Positions 42,606 through 50,505 of a DNA stretch of 64,000 nucleotides are shown here, piece by piece. Position 1 is the first letter of the stretch. Every line of letters starts with the position of its first letter. The notes under the pieces were generated by a model. The model was not told the origin of the DNA. It saw nothing but the letters and a program-made list of their open reading frames with translations, and made no database searches. The stretch is from Neptuniibacter sp. 1_MG-2023 (GTDB taxonomy: Bacteria > Pseudomonadota > Gammaproteobacteria > Pseudomonadales > Balneatricaceae): positions 1 through 64,000 of the forward strand of contig NZ_JAUOQR010000001.1 of NCBI RefSeq assembly GCF_030547185.1, given 5' to 3'. The position numbers and the translations under genes are program-made.

Positions 42606-43478
42606 TCAATTATCCGCTTTTGATTGTTTATTTTTGCGAGAAACCGCTGAAAGAACACCTGCGCTAATAATTAAAACGACACCAATAATGCTATTTAGAT
42701 CAAGCACCTCTTGCCAAAACAGCCAACCAAAGAGAGCTGCGAACACAACCGATGAGTATGTATAAGGCCCTAACTGACCAGCGGGCGCTAATCCGTAGCC
42801 TTTACTCAATAATAACTGGGCAATGGTTGAGGTTATAGCAACACAAAGGAGCCACCCACAAGCGGCCAATGAGGGCGTTACCCAATTAAGCATCGCAGGA
42901 ACAAACGCCAACACTGTACTAAAAAATGCAAAATAGAAAACAACCTGCTGCGGAGATTCACTGATACTCATCCGGCGGACAATCACTTTTGCCAATGCGC
43001 CTAACATGGCACCAAACAGGGCAATTAACACAGCGATATTAATCGTTTGGTCGGTAGGATTTAAAATAAGAAAGACACCGCAAAAACCAATAAAAATAGC
43101 AATTTTAACCCTGTTACCAATACGCTCCCCTAGCCAGAAAAAAGCAATCAAAGGCACAAAGAAAGGCGCGGTTTGTTTGATAAGGGCAGCTTCGGCCAAA
43201 GGTAAATTTCCCCATGCATAATACAAACACATCATTGCGGTAACGCCGACTGCTGCACGGGCAAAATGTAAATGTACATTTTGAGTATAAATGCGACGTA
43301 GACCGACACTATATAACCAAGGAAGTAAAAGTAACAATGCAAAAAGGTTACGCGCAAGGACAATTACTTCGGTTGGTAACTCACCACTTAATTGTTTAAT
43401 GAGCATCCCTGAGAGCACTAAAAAAAACTCCGACAGGATAATCAGTAGCGCTCCACGATAAAGCGGATTGGTAGACAT
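42606..43478 (-). CDS. DMT-superfamily (EamA) transporter
   Basis: A 290-residue inner-membrane protein with ten helices in two EamA repeats (ARAAVGVTAMMCLYYAW...LIKQTAPFFVPLIAFFWLGE; second repeat ending YTYSSVVFAALFGWLFWQEV). ATG 43478 is taken as the start; TTG 43490 is an alternative and neither has a good ribosome site. The substrate is unknown; homologues include exporters of amino acids and S-adenosylmethionine. Confidence 0.9.
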   Translation of the reverse strand: MSTNPLYRGALLIILSEFFLVLSGMLIKQLSGELPTEVIVLARNLFALLLLLPWLYSVGLRRIYTQNVHLHFARAAVGVTAMMCLYYAWGNLPLAEAALIKQTAPFFVPLIAFFWLGERIGNRVKIAIFIGFCGVFLILNPTDQTINIAVLIALFGAMLGALAKVIVRRMSISESPQQVVFYFAFFSTVLAFVPAMLNWVTPSLAACGWLLCVAITSTIAQLLLSKGYGLAPAGQLGPYTYSSVVFAALFGWLFWQEVLDLNSIIGVVLIISAGVLSAVSRKNKQSKADN

Positions 43479-43497
43479 ATATATGGCCAAACAAAAA

Positions 43498-43517
43498 AGC
43501 CCCTGTATTTAGGGGCT
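43498..43517 (-). terminator. Terminator of M16 peptidase gene
   Basis: AGCCCCT / AGGGGCT arms (43498-43504, 43511-43517), leftward followed by six T, just before the DMT start. Confidence 0.75.
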
Positions 43518-43585
43518 GTAGGTAATGTAATCACTTAACGAGCGTCAGCCACTTAATTTATCAATATGGCACTTACGCCGCGCCG

Positions 43586-46507
43586 TTAAACCTCGATGAT
43601 CTCAAAGTCAGATCCAAGCGTCTCTGCCTGGGCTTGGCTAGTAACAACCGCTACACTTGCTTCAGCATTTAGCAAATAGGTTTCTGCAACACGTTGCAGA
43701 TCATCAATAGTCACCTGCAATATGCGTGAGCGCACTTTACGGCGCTGTTCTGGCGTACGACCAAACAAACTACTATGGTAGGCCTGCTTAGCTTCTCCGG
43801 CTGGAGAGCCGGGCTTATCGATAGAACTAACCACACCTAGAATCGCTTCTTCCAGTCGCTGCTCATCGTGTTCACTGTCTAACAGCCATTTTATTGAAGC
43901 ATCAAAATCATCCAAGGTTTCGGTTAAACGAGGATCACGGTATGAGAAAAACCTAAAAGCGGCATCTCCGGAATCCTGACCTGCACCCGAACCATAAGCA
44001 CCACCACGCTCACGAATAGCTCTATGTAAAAAGCCATTGCGTAAAAAGTCACCGAGTACAGTCAACGCAGCTGCATCGGGGTGCTCAACGGGCACTGTAG
44101 CAAAAGCTTTTGCACAAAAGCTAACTTGTGTACTCGTCACCCAGGCCTGCTTAACCTTCTCTCTCAAGGCTGGCAAACTAAACAGCTCAGTAGGTTCATC
44201 AGCTAATGACTGCCAGCTACTTTCTAAATAGTCTTGCAGCTGATTTTGATGCTCCTCTTCAGCCACCATTAAAAACTGCTTTGGTGCTTGTGCAATTTTT
44301 TGATGTAACTGCTCTAAGCGTTCAGCAAGAGACTTAAGTGCAGACTCCTGTTTTAAGTCATCATCTAGGGTCTTGTAAAAAAGTATAGACTCAAGTCCTT
44401 TTGTTGCTTGGGCAAGCGCCGCAGCGGGACTCATTTTAGAGGTAGCAGCCATCATCGCTAAAGCATGTCCATGGCCGGTAATGCCTTGTTCTTTACGTGT
44501 TCGCTGCTGTGACACGACCTCTTTAATTCGTGCTAACTCATCAAATCGAGCGCAAGCTAAAGTCTCTTTCAGAAGATCAGTCAGCTGCGTCTGTTTAGAA
44601 ACAAGCGCTTTACCTGATAAGGTAAAATAGCCGTTCACATTTTGTTCGTCGTCAGGCATACCTCGCACAGATGCAAAAGCATGAATTCCACCCGTTACTT
44701 CTGTTTGATACTGCTGGTTTTCTTGATAACTACGTTCACCACAACCCAGCTCTGTAAGCAGATGGCTGTATAAAGGTAATAGATGCTGCTCCTCCTGATC
44801 TAACGCAGGAAGTTGAATAATCACCTGTTGATAAACTAACCCGTTCGTTGCTCTATCAAAGCGCACATAAGGTAATTTAGAGGCTACATCTGTCGGTTCA
44901 GGCACTGACATATCATCAGGTACATCCGCTAATGTAACTTTAGGCAAAATAGACTCATCATCTTCATGATTCTGTCTTGCTTCAAGGGCAGCAGCACGAT
45001 CAATAATTTGCTGTTTTTCAGCCTCACTTAGGCTCGCTTTAATCTTATTAAGCTGCGCTTTTTCAGCCGAATCTCGTTTCACAGCCAATTGATTATCAGG
45101 GCGCAAGGTTAAACGTACACGGTGCGGATTGTCTAATAGATCTTTAACCATTCCTTTAATGAAATTAGGATCTTTAATCTCTTCACGAAGCTTATCTAAA
45201 ACTGGATCAAGATTAAGTAAAGCGATTGGATCACCACGATTGATAGCTGCGCCTAAAGAAGCCATTAACAAGCTCATACCATAAGGATAGCCATCACCAT
45301 TAATCTCTCTTTGATGAAGCTCCAACTGATGCAACTGAGCTTCCAACATTGCGATCGGCACACCGTTCTCTGCAACTTCAGCTAATACATTTAAGACTAA
45401 AGCTTCAAACGCATCTGCATCTTGCGGCTCACTGCCTTCTAGACCACACATAAAACTCATTTCACGATTAGAGTCTTCTAAACCGCATAAGGGTGAAGGG
45501 GCACTGCCCAGATCCGTTGTTTCTAGAGCAAAGCGCAAAGGAGAAGCGCTATTATCTAAAAGCACTCTAGACATAAGATGCGCTTTCAGCTGCGCTTCCA
45601 AGTCATTGGACTGACCTAATAACCAAGCCAGAACATGATGCGTTTTACCTGTTGTATCCTCTTGATCTAACTCATACCCCTCTTCTACACGTAAGGGTGA
45701 GAAATAACGTTTTTCATCATGTATCTCAATCGTCTCATCTAGTTTTTCAAACCGAGAGAGCGCCTTATCTTCAATAACAGCCTGTAGATCCGCAGCTGGA
45801 ATATCACCAAAGGTCATGATAACCGCATTACTCGGGTGGTAATGGGTTTTATAGAATGCTAGCAGTTCATCATAAGTAAGATCAGGGATACTTTCCGGCT
45901 CTCCCCCACTGTTATGATGATAGGTCGTGGTCGGAAATAGGTATTTTGTCACTGATTGCCATAAACGAGAAACCGGCGAGCTCATCGCCCCTTTCATCTC
46001 ATTAAACACAACACCTTTATATTCTAAATTCGATTCAGCATTGTTAGGTTCAGAAAACTCGACACGATGCCCCTCTTGCTCAAAATCCAATTGATCTAAG
46101 CGACTAAAGAAAACAGCATCAAGGTATACATCTAATAGATTATAAAAGTCTTTACGGTTTTGACTTGCAAAAGGATAAGCCGTCCAGTCACTACTCGTCA
46201 TAGCATTCATAAAAGTATTTAGAGAGCGCCGTGTCATCATAAAAAATGGGTCACGTACAGGAAAACGCTCACTGCCACACAAAGCGGTATGCTCCAAGAT
46301 GTGTGCAACACCTTTAGAATCTTCTGGAACTGTACGCAAGCCAACTAAGAAAACATTTTCAGTATGGTCAGCTGCTATATGGTAATGCGCAAGCCCCGTT
46401 TTGGTATGACGATACTCTGTAACATCAATCCCGAGTGATTCTATTATTTCTGTACGGATAAATTCGAAAGTCTTATGCGGGGTTGGAGCAGTCTGAATAA
46501 TTGTCAT
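43586..46507 (-). CDS. Insulinase-family zinc metallopeptidase (M16C, PreP-like)
   Basis: A 973-residue M16C peptidase of the presequence-protease/falcilysin type, whose length fits a single-chain enzyme with two M16 halves. The inverted zinc motif HILEH lies in VAHILEHTALCGSERFPVRDPFF, with the distal Glu in YKGVVFNEMKGAMSS. C-terminal RERGGAYGSGAG is the substrate-binding Arg/Tyr block. No signal peptide. ATG 46507 is chosen over a GTG 69 bases upstream because MTIIQTAPTPHKTFEF starts the conserved region. Confidence 0.92.
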   Translation of the reverse strand: MTIIQTAPTPHKTFEFIRTEIIESLGIDVTEYRHTKTGLAHYHIAADHTENVFLVGLRTVPEDSKGVAHILEHTALCGSERFPVRDPFFMMTRRSLNTFMNAMTSSDWTAYPFASQNRKDFYNLLDVYLDAVFFSRLDQLDFEQEGHRVEFSEPNNAESNLEYKGVVFNEMKGAMSSPVSRLWQSVTKYLFPTTTYHHNSGGEPESIPDLTYDELLAFYKTHYHPSNAVIMTFGDIPAADLQAVIEDKALSRFEKLDETIEIHDEKRYFSPLRVEEGYELDQEDTTGKTHHVLAWLLGQSNDLEAQLKAHLMSRVLLDNSASPLRFALETTDLGSAPSPLCGLEDSNREMSFMCGLEGSEPQDADAFEALVLNVLAEVAENGVPIAMLEAQLHQLELHQREINGDGYPYGMSLLMASLGAAINRGDPIALLNLDPVLDKLREEIKDPNFIKGMVKDLLDNPHRVRLTLRPDNQLAVKRDSAEKAQLNKIKASLSEAEKQQIIDRAAALEARQNHEDDESILPKVTLADVPDDMSVPEPTDVASKLPYVRFDRATNGLVYQQVIIQLPALDQEEQHLLPLYSHLLTELGCGERSYQENQQYQTEVTGGIHAFASVRGMPDDEQNVNGYFTLSGKALVSKQTQLTDLLKETLACARFDELARIKEVVSQQRTRKEQGITGHGHALAMMAATSKMSPAAALAQATKGLESILFYKTLDDDLKQESALKSLAERLEQLHQKIAQAPKQFLMVAEEEHQNQLQDYLESSWQSLADEPTELFSLPALREKVKQAWVTSTQVSFCAKAFATVPVEHPDAAALTVLGDFLRNGFLHRAIRERGGAYGSGAGQDSGDAAFRFFSYRDPRLTETLDDFDASIKWLLDSEHDEQRLEEAILGVVSSIDKPGSPAGEAKQAYHSSLFGRTPEQRRKVRSRILQVTIDDLQRVAETYLLNAEASVAVVTSQAQAETLGSDFEIIEV

Positions 46508-46800
46508 GAAAAAAATTGATCCCGTTACTGACAAGCTTAAAACCGGTAAAGCATCCTGCTTTGACGCAATAAACACAGCAAACTCTACCCTATTGATTGA
46601 TTGTAATGACTATTAGCCACGATGAACAACCTTGAACAGCTTAAGTAGGCATAATTCTTCGCCTCTCTTTAATAAACTAAGGTCTAAGAGGGGCGCTAAT
46701 AGCCATTATAGCAACCAATCACCCCCCACAGAAAAGCACCTTGAATTACCTATCTAATTGTTTATAAAGAGATAAAAATAGAAAGAGCAAAAAACAGTCT

Positions 46801-46823
46801 TTTTTTGTGCATTGCACAAAAAA
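46801..46823. promoter_or_regulatory. 23-bp palindrome next to phasin promoter, PhaR operator candidate
   Basis: TTTTTTGTGCA and TGCACAAAAAA are perfect 11-bp arms around one base, ending 4 bases before the -35 element of the phasin promoter. A second TGC-rich stretch (GCTGCAACGCAC) follows the -10. PhaR represses phasin genes from TGC-rich sites; assigning this site to PhaR is inferred from gene identity and position. Confidence 0.55.
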
Positions 46824-46827
46824 ATAT

Positions 46828-46856
46828 TTGACAGGTTATTTATTAATCACTATATT
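46828..46856 (+). promoter_or_regulatory. Sigma70 promoter of phasin gene
   Basis: TTGACA (46828-46833), a 17-base spacer and TATATT (46851-46856); close to consensus, 55 bases before the phasin ATG. Confidence 0.8.
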
Positions 46857-46911
46857 GAATACAAATGCTGCAACGCACAAAGTTAATTTTTGATTCTCAG
46901 AGGAATTGAAC

Positions 46912-47448
46912 ATGTATGATGATCTGATGAAAGACGTCCAGGAAAAAATGCAACCAGCGATTGATGTTGCTGAAGTAAATAAAAAAGCGTTGGAAACTTT
47001 GTTTTCCCTTCAGTCTGAATACGTAACAGACTTTGTTGATTCAAGCGTTGCTCAGCTAAAAGCACTTTCAGAAGTTAAAGATGCTAAAGACGCTATTGAG
47101 CTTCAGGTTCAATTTTTCAAAAACTTAGAAGTAAAAATGACTTCAGTCGCTGAAAAAGAACTTGCTGCATTAACTACAGCAAAAGAAGAGATCTCTGGAA
47201 TCGTAGAAAAGAGTCTTTCTGAAATCGGCGAAATGCCTTACGTATCTGATTTCAATAAATTTATAACGGAAGCAACAGAAGCCACAACAAACGCTATATC
47301 TGAAGCTACCGCAGCTGTAGTACCTGAAACTGTAGTACCTAAAACTAAAGCCGAGCCTGCTGCAGCAGCCCCAGCAAAGAAAGCTCCTGCGAAAAGAGCA
47401 CCTGCAAAGCGTAAACCTGCAGCGCCAAAAGCAGCAGCGAAAGAATAG
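46912..47448 (+). CDS. phaP: Phasin with basic Ala/Lys/Pro C-terminal tail
   Basis: A 178-residue protein: an amphipathic helical phasin domain (about 1-130; ALETLFSLQSEYVTDFVD, DAIELQVQFFKNLE) that coats polyhydroxyalkanoate granules, then a lysine- and proline-rich tail (AKKAPAKRAPAKRKPAAPKA) like those of DNA-binding phasins PhaF/PhaM. ATG 46912 is fixed by AGAGGA 7 bases upstream. Monocistronic, with a strong promoter, an adjacent palindrome and a strong terminator. The tail could link granules to the nucleoid (family knowledge plus inference). Confidence 0.9.
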   Translation: MYDDLMKDVQEKMQPAIDVAEVNKKALETLFSLQSEYVTDFVDSSVAQLKALSEVKDAKDAIELQVQFFKNLEVKMTSVAEKELAALTTAKEEISGIVEKSLSEIGEMPYVSDFNKFITEATEATTNAISEATAAVVPETVVPKTKAEPAAAAPAKKAPAKRAPAKRKPAAPKAAAKE

Positions 47449-47514
47449 ATCGTTCGGGATCACGTTACGATCCCACCTCTCTACTCTGGCTGGTTAATTC
47501 AGCCTATATCCTTT

Positions 47515-47540
47515 GCCGGTCGCCCTGACCGGCTTTTTTT
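47515..47540 (+). terminator. Terminator of phasin gene
   Basis: GCCGGTC / GACCGGC arms (47515-47521, 47527-47533) followed by seven T. Confidence 0.92.
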
Positions 47541-47630
47541 GTGCCTTTCTACCTGTAGCAATTGACCTTTCCCCTAAATTTAAAACCATCGTCTTACCAA
47601 CGTACTATCATTGCTGCTAAGTAGGAATAA

Positions 47631-47654
47631 AAAACCCCGTAATTACGGGGTTTT
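47631..47654. terminator. Palindromic terminator between phasin and DUF2235 genes
   Basis: A 24-base palindrome with AAAACCCCGTAA arms; T-rich on both sides, so usable from either strand. Confidence 0.85.
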
Positions 47655-47674
47655 ACTCAGAGCCTACATACCTT

Positions 47675-48136
47675 TCAACTAGTAGATTGCCAGCTTGCAG
47701 CCAACACAGGCTGTAACTGGTCCTTCACATTCTGAGGGATCACTTCTCCGGCGCCCGTTGGAGCATCAAATACAATTTCTTTGTCGGGGTGCTGTTCAAT
47801 GACATTAGAAATTTTTACGAGCATATCCTCCACATGGCTTTTTGCTGTGGTACCAAAAGCCATTTCGGGAAAAGCATCATACTTTTCATCCTTTTGTATA
47901 TCACCATTAATAATGGCTTTTATCTCTGTATCATCAAACGTCAGCGGATCAGGGACGTCTCCTCTGTATTTCTCAGTACCTACTCCCTCTTCATAAAGCA
48001 CTTCATAATCTTGATCTTCATAAAGGCTGTACAGTTTTGCAACATTCGTTTGACTACCATCACCTATCTTTTCATCATTCCAAATATTGTTGCCGGTACC
48101 GTCAAAAAAAGCGCCTATACGTATAACGTCACTCAT
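47675..48136 (-). CDS. Truncated DUF2235 (Tle-type phospholipase effector-like) protein
   Basis: A 153-residue protein opening IRIGAFFDGTGNNIWND and TNVAKLYSLY, the N-terminal signature of DUF2235 alpha/beta hydrolases, which include type VI lipase effectors. Family members run several hundred residues with a GFSRG nucleophile elbow after a KEIVFDVFGF-like strand. Here the match stops at DKEIVFDAP and is replaced by 25-30 unrelated residues (TGAGEVIPQNVKDQLQPVLA...) and a stop, so the catalytic Ser is missing. Probably a remnant or rearranged gene. ATG 48136 behind GGATGA. Last gene of the type I secretion locus. Confidence 0.72.
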   Translation of the reverse strand: MSDVIRIGAFFDGTGNNIWNDEKIGDGSQTNVAKLYSLYEDQDYEVLYEEGVGTEKYRGDVPDPLTFDDTEIKAIINGDIQKDEKYDAFPEMAFGTTAKSHVEDMLVKISNVIEQHPDKEIVFDAPTGAGEVIPQNVKDQLQPVLAASWQSTS

Positions 48137-48160
48137 GAGTCATCCTTAACTTTTTATTAT

Positions 48161-49018
48161 TCAGTTAAAATAGGTAGTAATTTCATTCTTTATTTTCTGC
48201 CAGGGAGAAGGCTCTGGCTTTGGCAAAGTCCTGAAATAATCAGGCAGTACCTCTTTCCCGTTAGCTAATTTACTGTTTTCGTCATCCGCAATCATATTGA
48301 TGGTCAAGAATTCACTTTTAATCTGATCAGTACCAAATTCCGGATGAGTCACAACTGTTTTTTGGGGGTTAGTAGGAATGAATTTATTCTTACCTTCACC
48401 ATTTTTTATCTGCATACGACAGACAAGCCCACTACGCCCACGTGTCGAGTAGAACCAAGTCATACAGATATAATTAGTCTCAGTCGCGACTCTAAAATAC
48501 TTTTTAGATGTGGTCAGTTTCGCTGGATGCTTAGGGCCAGTTACGCCCATAAAACCTCCTCGACTGCCTCGATAAATCGCACGGGCTTTCGGTGTTCTAT
48601 CCAAAACAATATGTTTTGAATATAAGCTGTTGTCGTAATTTCGTTGCAATACCAACTCAATTCGAGAAAACCGATAACCGCATTCAGTTTCGCTTTCTTC
48701 CAGAAAAATAGGGATTTTAATGCGATAGTTTTCTTCTGTTACCGGATAAGCTTTATCCGCTATTCGTACTTTACGACTAGCAGTCGTGGCTTGTTTATAT
48801 GAACAGGCCTCTGATCTGCTTGTACTTATATAAGATGCTAAAAACGTAGCTTTTAACCTTGGGTCCTTTTTACCTTGGATGGTATAAACAATCGATTCTC
48901 CAGTTTTAGACGGATGAGTAGATTGTTGAACCACCTCACTCGCATCCTCCGCTCTAATAGCCGTTGAAAGGAGTAATATGCTTACTAATAAAGAGATATT
49001 TGTTGTTTTATCTTTCAT
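48161..49018 (-). CDS. Exported protein of unknown function in secretion locus
   Basis: A 285-residue protein with a signal peptide (NISLLVSILLLSTAIRAED). The mature part has several Cys (SEACSYK, ETECGYRF, NYICMTW, GLVCRM) and a C-terminal TLPKPEPSPWQKIKNEI. Its ATG overlaps the HlyD stop by 11 bases (ATGAAAGATAA), so it is translationally coupled to the transporter. Next to a lipase-effector remnant, an immunity protein is one reading; a periplasmic accessory of the secretion system is another. The family is not recognised. Confidence 0.7.
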   Translation of the reverse strand: MKDKTTNISLLVSILLLSTAIRAEDASEVVQQSTHPSKTGESIVYTIQGKKDPRLKATFLASYISTSRSEACSYKQATTASRKVRIADKAYPVTEENYRIKIPIFLEESETECGYRFSRIELVLQRNYDNSLYSKHIVLDRTPKARAIYRGSRGGFMGVTGPKHPAKLTTSKKYFRVATETNYICMTWFYSTRGRSGLVCRMQIKNGEGKNKFIPTNPQKTVVTHPEFGTDQIKSEFLTINMIADDENSKLANGKEVLPDYFRTLPKPEPSPWQKIKNEITTYFN

Positions 49019-50456
49019 CTAAACTCTCACTCTTATACCTAAGCAACGGCGCAGTTATATATTCAATCAACAACCGCTTACCTATCTTAATCTCTGCACT
49101 CACACCCATTCCCGGTACTAATTGAACCTCTCGCCCATCTACCATTAAACTATTCTTTGCTAATAAAACTTTGGCTTTATAAATAAGCCCGCGCTTTTCA
49201 TCTACAGTGGCATCGCTTGAGATCGTTTCGACATGCCCATCGATAATGCCGTATTTGGTAAAGTTGAATGTATGAATTTTTACTTCGACTGTTTGGTTGG
49301 TCGTGACAAAGCCGATATCTTTATTCTCTAACCAAGCTTCTACTTCTAACTGCTGATTCTCTGGGACTATTTTCATTAATGTTTGTGCTTCGGTGACTAC
49401 GCCACCAATGGTATGAATTGCCAGCTCCTGAACGACCCCATTCACAGGGGATGTGAGGATCTGCTTTTTATTCAGGTCATTGGCTTTATTAAGCTCCTGA
49501 CTGAGACTTAGGTACTCTCTATCGGTTTGTAAGAGTTCCTGTAGGTTTTCACTTCGGGTGCGGGCGATTAAGGCTTGGTTTTGCTGCTCTAATTCATCCA
49601 ATTGCGCTTTCAACTGGCGGTTTCGTGCTTTGGCGCCGAGCAGGTCTTGTTGCTGTTCAATTCTGAGCTGTTCAAGCTCTAAGTATTGAACCCGAGCAGC
49701 CATCTTTTGCTGCATGAGTTTTTTTAATGCACTGACCCGCTGAGTGATCAGCGGCAAGGTGCCTTTGAGCTTATTAGTCAGTGCTATGTTGACCTGTTGT
49801 TCTGCCTCTTTATCGATAATCAATTGAAAAAGTCTTGATTGCTCTGCATCAAAACTTTCTTTCTGTTGCTGAAGGAGCAGTGTTTGCTGCAGCTTTTGGT
49901 AATCGCTCGCATCCGGCCAAGTTAATGTATCAGTACTTAATGCACGTTGTGGTTCTGATAGTGATTTAGTCTGACTGTCGTCTAAAGAGCGGTGTTGAAT
50001 GGCCTGTAGATCTAGGTGCTGTTTGAAGTAACTTAAGCGCTGCATATTCAAACGGTTTTGCATGATCTCTTGCTCTAAGCGTTTTTGATTGGCCCCAGTC
50101 TGCCCACGATCCAATTCAACAAGCGGCTGTCCCGCTTTTACTAGCTGCCCATCTTGCACCAAAATGGTGGAGACTACCGCTCGCTCAAAGGGCTGTATTA
50201 ATTTGACTTGTCCGGAGGGAATGATTTTACCTTCGGCGGTGGCAACAATATCTACTTCCCCAACACAAGCCCATACAAGACCTATAGTAAATAAGGCTAG
50301 CAGCACATAGGCCGTCACTCGACTAATAGGGTGAGGTGGCTTCTCTTTTATCTCAAGTGCAGCAGGTAAGAAAGCTAACTCTTGACGGGCTAAATCGCTA
50401 TCTCCCATCCTGTCACGTTCCTGCCAATGTTTAAGAATTTTAGTGATAACTTCCAT
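49008..50456 (-). CDS. Type I secretion membrane fusion protein, HlyD family
   Basis: A 482-residue periplasmic adaptor: cytoplasmic N-terminus, one membrane helix (VTAYVLLALFTIGLVWACVGEVD, about 44-66), a lipoyl half-domain (IIPSGQVKLIQPFERAVV), a long coiled coil (about 130-330) and a second lipoyl/beta domain (ILTSPVNGVVQELAIHTIGGVV). It bridges the HlyB-type ABC exporter and an outer-membrane TolC, which is not encoded here. Start ATG 50456. The upstream transporter gene is 50 bases away. Confidence 0.92.
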   Translation of the reverse strand: MEVITKILKHWQERDRMGDSDLARQELAFLPAALEIKEKPPHPISRVTAYVLLALFTIGLVWACVGEVDIVATAEGKIIPSGQVKLIQPFERAVVSTILVQDGQLVKAGQPLVELDRGQTGANQKRLEQEIMQNRLNMQRLSYFKQHLDLQAIQHRSLDDSQTKSLSEPQRALSTDTLTWPDASDYQKLQQTLLLQQQKESFDAEQSRLFQLIIDKEAEQQVNIALTNKLKGTLPLITQRVSALKKLMQQKMAARVQYLELEQLRIEQQQDLLGAKARNRQLKAQLDELEQQNQALIARTRSENLQELLQTDREYLSLSQELNKANDLNKKQILTSPVNGVVQELAIHTIGGVVTEAQTLMKIVPENQQLEVEAWLENKDIGFVTTNQTVEVKIHTFNFTKYGIIDGHVETISSDATVDEKRGLIYKAKVLLAKNSLMVDGREVQLVPGMGVSAEIKIGKRLLIEYITAPLLRYKSESLDER

Positions 50457-50505
50457 TGTTTAAAACAATTCCTTGTTTAGTTGCAGTTACTAGCCGTATC
50501 ACTAT

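Noticed and set aside
47170-47463. Arg/Cys/Phe-rich frame antisense to the phasin gene
   Set aside because: Composition is the mirror of the Ala/Lys-rich phasin tail; a shadow frame.
47789-48268. 159-codon frame on the plus strand across the DUF2235 and upstream gene
   Set aside because: Antisense to two leftward genes with good starts; low-complexity Ile/Phe/Tyr composition.
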